Shown piece by piece: positions 47,801 through 59,575 of a stretch of DNA of 64,000 bases (position 1 is its first letter; each line of letters begins with the position of its first letter). This DNA is from Dichotomocladium elegans (lineage: Eukaryota > Mucoromycota > Mucoromycetes > Mucorales > Lichtheimiaceae): the NCBI GenBank assembly GCA_025716815.1, contig JAIXMN010000004.1, positions 992,001-1,056,000 of the forward strand, read 5' to 3'. Under the pieces are notes generated by a model that made no database searches, was not told where the DNA came from, and saw nothing but the letters and a program-made list of their open reading frames with translations. The position numbers and the translations under genes are program-made.

Positions 47801-50012
47801 GGATGGCTATCTACAGCATATACTTCACTTGTGTGCCCTTTGAGAATACAGTGGATTTTGCCTGTATATGACTTGTACACCTTGATATCGCCGTGGGATG
47901 TTGCAACGATGCATAGCGTGTCATCAGCAGTCCAAGTGATCATAGTCACTCTCGGTGGGTCCTGAAAGTGTAATAGATCCATATCGTCACCATTCGGAAT
48001 ATTATCGATAGTGATTGGTACATGTTCGGGTGGCGATGGTGTGTGTTCGTTAGAGGGTATGAGATCGCCATCTTCGACAATATGTGGTTGGTCGTTCACT
48101 GCCGTAGATTCTTTTGGCCCCGCAGAAAGTGTTGTGTTAGTTACAATCGGCGCCCTTCGCTCTTCTTTCTTGATGTCAACTGTAAAATGAGACCAATTTT
48201 TTAGTGCTATTCCGCGAAGGCCGCCCTGGATACTCACACACAAATGATTCCCATCGTTCCGTGTCCTCCTTGTACGCCCAGACACGTGCAGTTCCATCTT
48301 GAGACCTAATATACCAGTCAGCTTCTGATCATCCTTATATAGTTTTGTACTCCGTCCAGAATGCTAACCCGCTCAATATCCGATCACCCATATGGCTATA
48401 TGCAAGGTCCGTTACACTGCCATTATGCCCTTCCAAATGTGCGATAGGAACCACATCCTGTTGCTCAATGATACCACTTTTGAGCGGGAAGAGGGCACTC
48501 TGTATTCTCTTGCGCTTCTGTGTTGCTGCTTGAGGTTGCTCAGCAGGATCTCGACTCGGCAATGCACTCAATTGAGAAGATGACATTTGTTCCGTTGAAT
48601 TAGGTTTCACTGTTGCAAATACATAGACAAATCCATCGTCGCCTCCCACTGCGAATTGGGTGCCAATGTTATTGAAGGACGAACATCGAAGGCGGTCTGA
48701 TCCTTTAAATTTGCAACTATACGCGATTGGTGAGTCTATGTTGCTGAACTCGAGGGTCTCGTTGTTCCATTTCCAGAGTCTCACTACGCCGTCTTCATTT
48801 GTGCTCATCAGATAGCGTGTATCGGCGCAAGGAGATGGTGAAAATCTGACTGACGTGAATGGTTTCCGCTAAATGTTCATCGGACATCGTAAGTACTACC
48901 GTGTATACGTTTTGCATTTCCTCGTCGCGTACAAACCTGTCGCGCTGAGGCAGCGTGCGATTTGAGAGTCGCCACCGGAGAGTAATCCTCCATTTTCCAG
49001 ACGCGTACATAGCCGTCCATTGATGCCGTCGCGATGAGTGTGTTTTCTTCGTTGATCGCTATGTCTGTGATTGCATTCTCGTGACCGCGAATCGTGTGGA
49101 TGAGATGCCCTGAACGAGCGTCCCACACTTTGACGAGTTGATCATCGCTACCCTATACGATGTTTAGTACCGTGATCCTTGTGACAGTAGAGAACGCAAT
49201 GTGCTATACCGTTAAAATGCGACTGTCTGTCTGATCAAAGGCGATGCAGAAAGCGTGTTGCCGATGGCCTGAAAGAGTGACAAGCTATAGGGTCCTGTTA
49301 AAGAATTGAACGCTTGCATTATTTAAAAGTAGGTTCCCTAACCTCATTGTAGGTTGTTGCAAGAAAGCTAGCCATAACGCCTGGTCGTCGACCGATAATT
49401 CCAACCTCACGAAGATGCTGATATTCAGCTATGGAGAAGAAGATGTTAACCGTGGCCCATGGTGGTACGGCAAAAAGGGGTCACGTACAAGGAGGTAATC
49501 GAGCAATCTCATATCTTGATAGTCCTCTGAACTTTCGAGATGCTGCTGCAATACGCATGGATTCGTGAGGTTCGAGTGTTTGGCAAAGTGACATAAGAGA
49601 GATGTCGCTTATATCGATGTCACCGGTAATATTGCGATTATCTGGCTGAATGGATTGCTTATAGTATCTGATTAGAGCTTTGATGAGCCTCGGTAAGTAG
49701 GCATCGTCTACACGAGGAAACTCTGCTTCCTGACAAAGATAGATGAGCTGAAATGAGCGGCAATGTGGGACGATCCAAAAGACGAGAAATATTACCAGGA
49801 GTTCTTTGGTTTTGGTCTGAGTCGTGCCGTTTTCATCTGGTTCGCCCGGAAGAAGGTTTGCTTCCTGCAGTTCTTGCCAGAGAACTCGACCTGTTTCTTT
49901 GCAAGGGCCCGAAGAAAGGAACCGATAAATGAGATAGTAGAGCTGAGAGGAAGCTTTTAGTAGACAATGGGATTATGCTTGCAGGACCTTCATTTACCTC
50001 TAAATGATCCAT
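44865..50012 (-). CDS. BRWD/PHIP-like WD40-bromodomain chromatin protein
   Basis: A many-exon gene; start ATG at 50012 and stop at 44865-44867. The order of parts matches BRWD1/PHIP of animals. A helical N-terminus (ELYYLIYRFLSSGPCKETG) is followed by WD40 repeats over about 49500-47300, for example VKVWDARSGHLIHTIRGHEN, then RVWKME and a segment ending IILWDVNQLQ. A long acidic and Ser/Arg-rich disordered stretch follows (about 47170-46250), then a Tudor-like linker (YHPQVGDQIAIISQGHREYW), and at the C-terminus one bromodomain (IAYPMCLTMIQERLQNNFYR, AIIDDIELIRKNAQKFNH). Such proteins bind methylated and acetylated histones and act in CUL4 ubiquitin ligases. Only one bromodomain is obvious, where animals have two. 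The tail is acidic. Intron borders were not all resolved. Confidence 0.85.
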
Positions 50013-51007
50013 GATTTTGATGACGCGAAAAATAGAGTGCGGAAATAGGCTTATGAATAATTGCACATTCTCAGCCACGGTTAGATCAGCGCTGTACCTT
50101 TGTCCATAGAGCGCTTTCTTTCTTCGATGAAAATGAATAGATCGATCTTGGACAATGTCAGGAGAGAGTGAAAGAAAGGCGAGCCAAAAAAAGCGAGGTC
50201 TGCGGGGTTTTTATATTTATCCCGTCTGACTTGCCCACGACGATGATGTAAATACATATGCGAGTTTGCAACGTCAAGTCTTGCCGGGTTCAACTCTTCA
50301 ACTATCTACTCGTGCCGCGCCGTACAACCCTGACAAGATTTGAAAACCTTCGCTAGGCCCTATTCTTCTCTTTCAGCAATGCAAAAAATCAAGGTTCGGC
50401 CAGGACCTGATACGTTGCACAGTGTTTCTTTTGCCTGCAAACCCTCTCGATCAGTTGTGGTCTGTGCTCTGTCTTTTTTCGACATTAAATGCCAAATAGC
50501 TTATTTCGTGCGGGGTAGCGGATCCCTCTGGTACGAATAGAGCCGCTGCAAAGGCCGTACAGCAATGCGGCGTCGAAATCACAATAAGGTCTTCAACTGC
50601 ATGGATGAAGTCTCTAGCTGTTACTATCCAGGTTCCTCTGACCTTTAAGAAGTCATCTTATGCTGAAAGGCGTCGACTGGAGGAGGAAAGCAGAAAGGGC
50701 AGGTGCACAGTAGAAAATGGGGCCGGAGTACATGTCCTTTTTTTTTCACAGCTCGGGGGTGAGCAAATAAAGTAAGAGAACTCCGGCTTAAATTATTACG
50801 CAATCAGAGCTGATTGGCTGCGCATCCGCTCCTGCAATCCCTCCTCCCTATGGGCATTTCTTCCCATACAAAAAAGACGACATATCAAGATATTGCATGT
50901 GTCATACTTTATCGTTTGGAATTCGCTCAAAAGAATGGCTATCCAATTGATAGAGAAGCAAGAAAGTATATGTGCGATACTCCATTTTAAGAGATCATCG
51001 GTGTTCA
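50013..51007. other. Intergenic region, no gene supported
   Basis: Upstream DNA of the BRWD-like gene. It includes a plus-strand ORF at 50379-50540 (MQKIKVRPGPDTLHS start) and a minus ORF at 50796-51029 without recognisable features or splice support. Confidence 0.35.
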
Positions 51008-52160
51008 CTAATGCAACGGCCGCTGGCACCAGAAGCGGTGAAAGGAAGGGCCAGTAGGTTGGGGTCTAATCATCGGATCCAACAGATCATCTTCATCTTC
51101 CTCAGATACAGATATCTGGCTTTCCCAGGGTGACGGTGATGCCATGCTACTATCCGCTTCCGATATGCGTTGATCCACTGTAGAATACTCTACTTCCACC
51201 GGTACTTGCTGTTCCAGCATGCCATATTGGTCAATGACGTGGTCGTCCTCATAATGAACGTTCGCAGAGCCAGAGTAAGGATCATACGAATATTGGTCGT
51301 AATAATTGTCGGCGTAATATTCTGGAACATAATAACATGAAGGCCATGGTTCTTCTGCACGATCAAGATCAGCAGGTTGGGTATCTGCGCAACATATTTG
51401 ACATGTTGTATCCGCGCCCCGAGCCTGTGTTTGATAATAATACGACTCGACTTGATCCGCAGGTGTTTTGCCTCGGTCGTAAATAAGCTGCCTGTTGCTG
51501 TGGTGCTCCTTGCCCATTAGTGCGTATTCATAATCCTCGATCTTCTCATCTGGGTCGGCCGAGCATTTGCTGGTAGGATGAGCCGCGAAAGACGGCTCGC
51601 TATCCCCGAGAGAGGATAATGATGTCAGTGTGGAGGGGGCCGATTCTCTTGTGAATCTTGGCGCGCAAGATACAAGATCGGGAACTATAAAGCAAAGTGG
51701 TGGATTGTGAGCGATATGCATCTAAGAATGAATGATAGTATGTACTTGCCTCCGCTTTTCTTGCCTACGCGATTCGAAGATTTTCCATGCGAAAAAAGAC
51801 CTCGACGTCGCGTTCGCATCTAAAGATCATTATAAATGCTAGGAGTTCACTACGGTGGAAAAACATGATTGGAACCAACAGTAATTCTGCCAACTTGAAC
51901 GTTCGGTGAAGTGAATTTCTAGAGAAAAAAAGAAATAAAATGTTTAACTTTTCCCGCACAAGAAGATAAGGACGGTAAACATTCACATCGAGAAGATGAA
52001 ATGGTTGCTGCGGATGTTTCTTCACGTTGCAGATCGACCGTCTTCTGCCGCTAACTTTGATTTGATGGTTATTGGTAGCTCTTTGCACTCTTTTCATACG
52101 TAAAACGAGGGTTCTCGCCTGAATAGGATTGTCTTTGCAGCGATATATGGCTTCTGTCAT
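51008..52160 (-). CDS. Unrecognised multi-exon protein, Tyr/Asp-rich C-terminus
   Basis: Start ATG at 52160. Exon 1 is basic (VLRMKRVQRATNNHQIKVSG, then RRRSICNVKKHP) and ends LLD|GTGAAT near 51987. It continues at about 51919 with KFTSPNVQVGRITVGSNHVF. A middle part reads MRTRRRGLFSHGKSSNRVG, and the last exon (about 51695-51008) is acidic and rich in Tyr (YYVPEYYADNYYDQYSYD). The junction into the last exon has a GC donor (GGAG|GCAAGT) paired with TTTATAG in phase 1. The join between the first and middle parts is not settled. No domain is recognised. The switch from basic to acidic composition suggests a disordered nuclear protein, but that is a guess. Confidence 0.5.
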
Positions 52161-52213
52161 GTCTGCTTTAAATTATTAGTCAGTGTCGATTAGATTTATA
52201 TAGTGTATGCCGC

Positions 52214-52411
52214 TCACATGTGCTTTCTGGTCCTTTTTATTCTCTCTGGAGACTCTGTCCTCCAGATCTTTTTGTTCTCCTTGCGTTGTTTTTTTGACGC
52301 AAGAAGCCGATGTTGCTCGTCTACGAATGCATCAATGCGTCGCTTGCTTTCGTTCTGATTCTTTTGATTCTTTCGATCCAGTCTTTGGAGATTTTTAGAG
52401 GTCAAGCGCAT
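52214..52411 (-). CDS. Possible small basic protein
   Basis: A 65-codon ORF, very rich in Lys/Arg/Gln/Asn (RLDRKNQKNQNESKRRIDAF, then ASKKQRKENKK), in tandem between two other minus-strand genes. No family or promoter element was recognised, and low-complexity DNA could produce it by chance. Confidence 0.3.
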   Translation of the reverse strand: MRLTSKNLQRLDRKNQKNQNESKRRIDAFVDEQHRLLASKKQRKENKKIWRTESPERIKRTRKHM

Positions 52412-52688
52412 GAAAAGAGTGAAAAAGAAAAAGAACGAGTCAGAAAGACAAAATGACAACATGAAAATAGGTTTTATTCATGCACCATATTTTGGCACAA
52501 AGCCGAGCTTATGTCCAATCTCTGCTAGATAGTGCCATGCCAAAATGGCACCATTGCACCCATGACTCTTGATATCATCTGCTGAAAACGTGCATGCCGC
52601 GTCCCTCCGAGTAGAACCTTCATGGAAGTAAACACACACCAATGACACGCTAATAATCCATACGAAGAAGTTATATTGGTCTCCCCAT

Positions 52689-53389
52689 CTAATTTTTATC
52701 CTCCTTCTTTTGTCCATACCTCTTAGACACCTCTACAGATTCTCCGTTTCTGGTCATGCAACTCTGATGCGGCACAAGACCTGCCCACAATGTGTCTGGT
52801 TGTAGAAACGAAGGATCGGATGGCATTACCACGCACTTGAGAAGGTCAGGCGTATTATCAATATACTTCTCCAAAAAGCCATCAACCTCGGACCAAGAGC
52901 AACTATCGACAACAAGGCAATGGACGTCCTCAAAAGAATCAGGTACTGTCGGATAGTATGTAAAGCCGAGATCGTTTGCAAGTCTCATGACTTCTGGAGA
53001 TGTTGAGACGATCCCGGGCTTCATTTTACCAAACCTTGGCAAGGTTACTATTCATCGATCACACTCTTTTGTCATGTCATGAAGAGCCGTTTACCTTGTG
53101 GTCCATCGGGCACGCATCTATTCTTTCGAGTTAAGCATCATCGCATAATGCTGTCTACGCGTCTTATTATCTCTCTCACCTCATCAATAGAATCGCAGCC
53201 AGAGAGACCTAGCAGCTGAATGATATGTCCCAAACGCGTTGTAACACTGTAAGGCGTGGGTGAGTCCTCCAGCATGAGTTGTCCTCCACAGCCACGTCGG
53301 CACAATGCGTGAATGGTTGGTGCATCTTCGGTTGGTTCGAGTGGTGTATGATTATAGAAAATGATTGCTTTGGCAGGGTTAATAGGCAT
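52689..53389 (-). CDS. Unrecognised conserved-looking protein
   Basis: Three exons join in phase: 53389 down to GAAATTATTAGAAGAC|GTAGAC near 53157, a short exon reading NRCVPDGPQ near 53095-53122, and the last exon from about 53050 to the stop at 52689. The product is about 210 residues: IHALCRRGCGGQLML near the N-terminus, then LPRFGKMKPGIVSTSPEVMR, CLVVDSCSWSEVDGFLE, and a Lys-rich end. Amino-acid composition and splice phase support a real gene. An upstream exon (MSVSLDNYIYRYNFF) is possible. No function is proposed. Confidence 0.5.
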
Positions 53390-53707
53390 AGTCTAAAACG
53401 TTTCCGTTGCATCAGACGGAGGCTGAGACTCCTCTTTAAAAGGAAAAAAATTATAGCGATAAATGTAGTTATCCAATGAAACCGACATCGTCACTATATG
53501 CCCCACCTGACGAGAGGCTACTGCTTTAAAACATTTAGAACGGATTCTTCGTCGATATCCTCTGGAACTCTCTCTCATTGACTATTTCCGATCGCCCTTG
53601 ATGGTTAACATAGGTCACCAGTCCCATAATGCACTACTATACGGACTTGCACACTTGTGTGCTTTTTCTCTACATAGCAATCCCCCTTATGCTATCACAA
53701 GAACAAT
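53390..53707. other. Short intergenic region
   Basis: May contain an additional 5' exon of the minus-strand gene ending at 52689; otherwise nothing is recognised. Confidence 0.3.
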
Positions 53708-55855
53708 CTATTTCTTTTTTTGCATTGACTCTGCTGCAATCTGGAAAACATTAGGTTGAAAGAACTTGTCCATCGACTTCTTTTTGACCTTCTTGACCTT
53801 GCCCCGATCATAATCGACATCATATAGGTTCGGTCGTTTTCTCTTTGATTTGGTGTTTTTGAGTGCTTGCTGCCGCTGCTTTTCATCGATTCCAGGATGA
53901 TTTCCTTCCTCTTCCCATCGATCGATATTATCCTGAAACTGAACATTATCGGATTTGGATAGGAGGATTTCCTTTGCTTGCGCGCTTGAATTGTCATCTT
54001 TTTCGCGCTCGATAAGCGTTTCCAACTTGCTCCATTTGGATTCCATAGGCTCATCGTGCTTTACAACCACGGCTTTTTCGTTGTCTGCAATAGGTTCCGC
54101 AGCAGCTTTCTTGAGTATTTGATCTAGTTTTGTCTTCTGTTCTTCATCATCTGTGTCTTCATCCGAAACAGGCTCGACCACCTCATCGCCAGATTCAGAC
54201 ATGGATTCATTCTCTTCTTGCTGTTCGATAACAGATTTCTCTTTCTCAACAGCAGCTTTTGCAGGCTTAAGAACCTCTGTGGCCGACTTTGCTCCGGTCT
54301 TTTTGGCGACTGCGACGGTATAAAACAACATGTATGGATTTTGCGCCATAAGTCGCTTTGTGCTGATTTGTTGGACCTGTAGGATTTGCTCGGTAAGAAA
54401 ATTATAGAGAAAAGATCCATTACGGTCTAACTCACAGATTCATTTTCAAAACAGTGCCAGAGCCCATTAGAACTTTTGGCATATGCTGTGTATTGGCCGC
54501 TCCGAGAAGATGCACCTTCATGGGTGATCAACCCATATAAATGATATTGCGTTTCCACCATCGATCGCTCGCTTTCGCTAACGTATCGCTTGATATTTAA
54601 AGTTTCTTCGAATCGCACCATTTTATCATTTTTCCCATTCTGCTGGAAACGGTTGAGACGGAGAGCCAAAACAGTGGGTGTACGGTATATAGTCTTGGTC
54701 CGCTTTCCAGAGCATGTGTTTTCACAGCTAAACCACCATCAGCATCAGAAAAGTCGCACTTAATGAATCCTGATCATTCTTACCTTGGGCATACAAATGC
54801 TTTGACCAGTTTCTCATGCGTCATCTGGGAAAGACACTTCTCAACTGTATTTGTTGCGTCAATATCCAACGATAGCTCCAGGAAAGCATCGTAAGTATTG
54901 CCTGCCTTTTGACAGCCGCTGCATACAAAATGGTTCTGTACAAAGCCTCCAAAAATCTGATGAAGAGCCGTTGTTTGTTTTATCCGCTCATCCTTGGATC
55001 TAAAAGGCATAATGCATCGCATACGTTACATATTGCAATCGCCAGGTATAACTCCGACACATACCCTTTTTCCAAAAGAAGACCACTTTGAATCTGATCC
55101 ATGAAATATCTCCATACAATGTACGCATCCAAACAAGAACCTTTAGAAATATCTAGAAGGAAATGTTGCATGGATCGGCCTTTCAGCTTCTGAAGGAGAT
55201 TATCCAAGCAGAGAGTACTTACGCTTAACTTTTCCAATGAATTGGCGTGGCGTGATGACACCTCCTGCCTGCTTCATGCACAGCGAAACGTGATTCTCGA
55301 GAGTACAAACAAAGCAGTGGTCCTGCACGGCGCCTAAGTCCGATTTACCACACAGAAAATAAATAGCCCCATTCATTCATCGTTAAGCTAAAGAACGCTC
55401 CACTTACAGTTATTTCCATGCCATCGTGACAAAAGATAATTGCTCATGGCCGGTGTGTAAGTCAAAATTTGGAGTACAGAGTTAAGAGACGATGATGTGT
55501 TTGCGAGATCGACTGACAAGCCAGCACCGATCGGTCGGATTGTCGACCAGTTAGGATTGATCTTTTCCTTATCAAAAAGAATCTTGCCGGGATGCTCAAA
55601 TCCATTGGCATCCATGGTCCCGGCTAGGGTGTCCAAAAGCGTGGAGGCATTGCCGTTTGATTGGTTCAGTCGATCGTCCCCGACAGCATTGATGGGGGCA
55701 TATTTCTTTTTAAATAACTCCAGCTTTTCATCAACATAGCGTGATTTCCGAAATTTGATCGATCGGTTTAAGAGCGATTCGAGCGTGTTTCGCTGATGCG
55801 TTGACCCTCCCTTCAGTATCTTCAAGGTTTGATCGTCTTTTCCTCCTTTCGGCAT
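53708..55855 (-). CDS. USP36/Ubp10-like ubiquitin protease homologue lacking catalytic residues
   Basis: The USP fold is recognisable from GAGLSVDLANTSSSLNSVLQ, LTYTPAMSNYLLS, the zinc-finger cysteines (VCSGCQ, CPRCENTCSGKRTK), VLALRLNRF and LYGLITHEGAS. The C-terminus is acidic and then Lys/Arg-rich (TKSKRKRPNLYDVDYDRGKV), like nucleolar USP36/Ubp10 proteins, which deubiquitinate histones and RNA polymerase I. The catalytic Cys box, normally NTCFLN, reads NTSSSLN; the catalytic His in GHY is Gln (SGQYTAYA); and the GRQEDAHEF block is reduced to a shortened DAYIVWRYFMD. The frame is otherwise intact, so this looks like a pseudoenzyme rather than a pseudogene. The start is either the ATG at 55855 or an in-frame ATG at 55906 that would add a hydrophobic leader. 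Confidence 0.8.
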
Positions 55856-56413
55856 TACAGGTAATCGGTATTTATAAGGGAAAGCGACAAAAATAGGAAA
55901 CAGCATCTCTCTTATTTGAATAATCAGTCACAAGATCTGGTAAGAAGAAAGCAGAACGAGAACGGATTTCTACCCAATCCCTTTTTCGGCCTAATCAGAA
56001 TGTGTGTGTGTGTGTGTTTGTGTGTGCTATGGAGTGTCAGGTCGTGCGAACACGAGTTAGTTCTTGATGACCCCAGCAAGTCTCTCTGTTGTATTCCTTT
56101 TTCCATCGCAACCAAGAAAGAATTTAACCAGGTAATAGAATAAATACAGTATTCTATTGCTTGCTCTTTACTGCCCTGAGATAGTCTTGAATAGAGCGCG
56201 GCAGATAAAAGGGATGGGGAAGTTTGGCTAGAGGTTCTATGGATCAATTCGATCGCGTTCATCAAGACGAGCAAGGTCGTGACTGGGTCGCGCAGGCGCG
56301 TAACCTATACGAAATCAAGGAGCGCGTATCATTTCCCATTTTGCACGACTTGACCCACCTGGAACAAAAAATAAAAATAAAAGCTCCACTAACCCAACCC
56401 CCCACTCTCCTCC
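55856..56413. promoter_or_regulatory. Shared upstream region of the USP-like gene and CDC45
   Basis: 558 bases between divergent starts, with a TG repeat at about 55998-56028 and a GC-richer island around 56224-56310. It must carry both promoters; no specific element is assigned. Confidence 0.4.
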
Positions 56414-58896
56414 ATGGTGCGGATCACTGAAGCCGATTTCGAAAGAGAATATGAGAGGATAAAGCATGATTCTGTTGAAGGAAATTGTATTATCTTCGTC
56501 TCGTCTAACGTCGACGCCATTTGCGCTTGTAAAATCTTCCAGGTACAGAAAATACGCTCTATCATTCCGTGTTCGCCTCTCCAGCTCACGCCTTTTATTA
56601 CAAAGTCTCTCTTGAAAAGCGATCTTATTCAGCACAAGCTTGTTCCTGTCTCTGGATATAGAGACCTAGAAAAGGCCAATGAAGAACTTGTTGCAGCTGA
56701 TCCTGATGTAAGTAACAATCTTATTCCATTTGAAGAAGCGCTTACAATGCATCTATATATGATCTCCCCCGACACTCGCAACGCCTCTCAGCTTCGTTCC
56801 ATAATAATGATCAATTGTGGCGCGCCTATGGACATTTTCGACTTTTACAAAAACAACGACAATTTGCGAATTTATGTTATTGACAGCCACCGACCTCTGA
56901 ATCTGCATAATTGTCTTCCTCAGAACGAAACCGTCCGAGTATTTGACGACGAAGCTGACACAGGCCGGATGAATCAATATATTGAAGCCTACGAAGCCTC
57001 GCTGGTATGCAATAGCTACCAAGTCATTAATGCTTGCTATGAAAAGCCTAGGGATGAAAGTCACCTGCAAATACACTGATGATGGCTGCTTAGATGCGAA
57101 ATGAAGAGGATGACGACGAAAACATATCGGAAGACGAGACAGATGAGGATGAAGATCTGGAAGATATGCGGCCGCGGCAACGGAGGCGGCTGAATTCCGA
57201 AGGGGTTAGTAATTAGTGTGAGGCAAGGCCAAAAGAGACGATCTTTAGAGCTGACACGCTGGATTTAGCACTCTCGGCCCGAGCGACGTAGGCAATGGCA
57301 GAGACAGCAACGGCTTCTTGCAGATTATTACACGTCAGGCGTCTATTACAGCAACTCAGTAGCCGGACAGATGTATTCACTGGCAACGCAACTTGCGAAA
57401 ACTAACAATGATCTGTTATGGTATGTAAGACAGAATGACACTTTGATATGAACGCTTGAATACGGATCAGAGCTGATGCAGTCTAACATCTTGCATAACT
57501 TAAGGCTAGCAATTATCGGTGTCACTGCGCAGTACGTTTTCGAACGAATCGACACTAACAAATACATGAATTATGTGAGCGTCTTCAACGATGACGTCGC
57601 ACGATTCAATCTGATACCAGAAGACGGCACCGCTCGGACGGGAGAAAGCAGCATCCAGACAGAAGAGGAATATCGCTTTATGCTGTTCCGGCATTGGAGC
57701 TTATACGATAGTATGTATCACTCAGGATACGTGGCAAGCAAGCTTAGTGTATGGAGAGACTATGGGCGCAGGCGTCTGAACAATATGTTTGCGAAGATGG
57801 GGTAAGAGATGTATACCGGCTTGTTGGATCTTTAATATGATATTGTATGTGTATATATCTATATGTACGCCTGCTTACGTTCTTCATACGCATTAGCTTC
57901 TCCTTACAACAATGTCAGCAAGTATATACCCACATGGACATGCAGCTGAAAGACATGCTCAAGAATAAGATTGAGACGGTTGCACCCTTGTACGGCTTGA
58001 CAGACATATGCTTTCCAAGCTTTGCACGGACGTATGGCTACAAACTACGATTTTCCGCAAGCGATGCAGTCTATGCACTTGCAACACTTCTGGAGACCAG
58101 CCCTGTATCAGCCACTCGCCTTGGTGAGAATGTCAATTGGAACCAGGACGAAGACTGGGATGCTCTGGAGAATGAAACAGGCGATCATGGCGATGGTCTA
58201 AGTAGCGTTCGCAGGAAATGGTGGATGCGTAATTTTTATACTGCGTATGATGCGATCAATAAGTAAGCAAAGGTGGATGGTCGTGGGGGGGGAGGCACAC
58301 GAGATTACTGACCGGCTGTGAAAGTGTCGAAGGGCTACATCATGGTGTAGAGCTCTGTATGAAAATACAGAAGGCAGTAGTGCGGCAAGGGACAGCAATC
58401 CTAGACAAAAAAGCGAGCAAGATTGTCAAAAACTTCCGCGTTGTCATCATGCGTGATGGGCCCGATCTCCCGCTCTTTCAGCATCCTTTGACCCTCTCCA
58501 AGCTTGCTTTATTCCTGACAGACGCATATAGAGTAAAATAAAATCACAATAGTACGTCATGCCATACACTGACTCGAACAATAGGAACATGCAAGCAAAA
58601 ACATGCCATTCGTCATTTCCTCTTTCGATGAGGAACATGACTCCTTCCTCGTCGTCGCGAACACGGGCGCTCCCTCTTTCGGCGATGTCCGTAAAAAGTA
58701 AGCTTGATTATGCTGCTTATATCAAGTTTTTAATATGCGTATATCTTTCTCGCATAGCCCTTTCGGTCTCGCCTTCCAAAAGGCAGCCAACAAATCTCGA
58801 GCACGTATTTCATTTGACAGCTTCGAGACATCCGTACTGCAAATCCATAAGAATGATCTAGATCATTTTCTAGAAAATCTTTTTATTGGCTCATAA
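56414..58896 (+). CDS. CDC45: DNA replication initiation factor CDC45
   Basis: Part of the CMG helicase (Cdc45-MCM-GINS) that unwinds DNA at replication forks. About nine exons from the ATG at 56414 to TAA at 58894-58896. Family blocks: an N-terminal CIIFVSSNVDAICACKIFQ (RecJ-like DHH-fold motif), LIQHKLVPVSGYRDLEKAN, IMINCGAPMDI, YVIDSHRPLNLHN, the acidic linker (NISEDETDEDEDLEDMRPRQ), then QMYSLATQLAKTNNDLLWLA and DISFPSF-like DICFPSFARTYGYKLRFSAS, and VISSFDEEHDSF at the end. The spacing and the acidic insert are normal for CDC45. No break is seen; some intron borders were not resolved. Confidence 0.93.
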
Positions 58897-59575
58897 TTCC
58901 ATTAAAACATAACTTCATTGGCATCGGCATCATCGTTGGGCAGGTCGAAAATGGAGTGTCCAGGACTCTTGACAGGGAACCGATGACATGGGAACAATCT
59001 TTTTTGTAAAGGCATGGCACGTCCATGAAAACTGTTGAATATCAGGCGCATTCGGGCCAACTTTCATCACCTCAGATAGCATCTGTTAGGTAGCAGTCGA
59101 CCATACCTCTATTTCTTTGTTGCTTTTGGCTCTGGGAGAGAAATAATCCCTGACTCTTCGTAAACGGGGTGAGATCGTGCTATAGATCCACCATGATACA
59201 TGTACAGTCGCGCAAGAAGATGTGTGCGTGTCTGTCCGATAGGGATTGAACCCAACCTCGGCTCACACTATGCATCAAGTTTGCGGAGCATACTAGCCTT
59301 ATTGCAGGGCATGATGTTTCTTCTGCTTTCAAAACTATGAGTTGACATGACCCATCCCAGTTAAGGAAGCCGCTATCGAATACATGCGATGGAACCCTTT
59401 GGTGCATAACCTTTTTTCCATACAATTGCGAATGTACCATTGGTGACTTTGTCGAGGCTGGCGCACGTATACAAACACTGGAAAGTTGCTGCGTCACAAA
59501 ATGATAGCAGCAAGGCAGTACATCGATTGAGCACTGAACCTTCTATTGATGTACAAACATAAATTTTCAGAGTAG
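58897..59575. other. Intergenic, nothing firm
   Basis: A 105-codon minus ORF at 59180-59497 shows no recognisable features. A GGTTCAATCC word at about 59240 on the minus strand resembles a tRNA T-loop, but no tRNA fold was found. Confidence 0.35.

Noticed and set aside
55870..55880. TTATAAATA as TATA box of the USP-like gene
   Set aside because: It lies only about 15 bases before the favoured ATG and inside the possible longer frame, too close to act as its core promoter.
59180..59320. tRNA gene on the minus strand suggested by GGGTTCAATCCC
   Set aside because: The T-arm stem is imperfect and no matching acceptor, D-arm or anticodon arm could be found upstream; at most a decayed tRNA-derived element.
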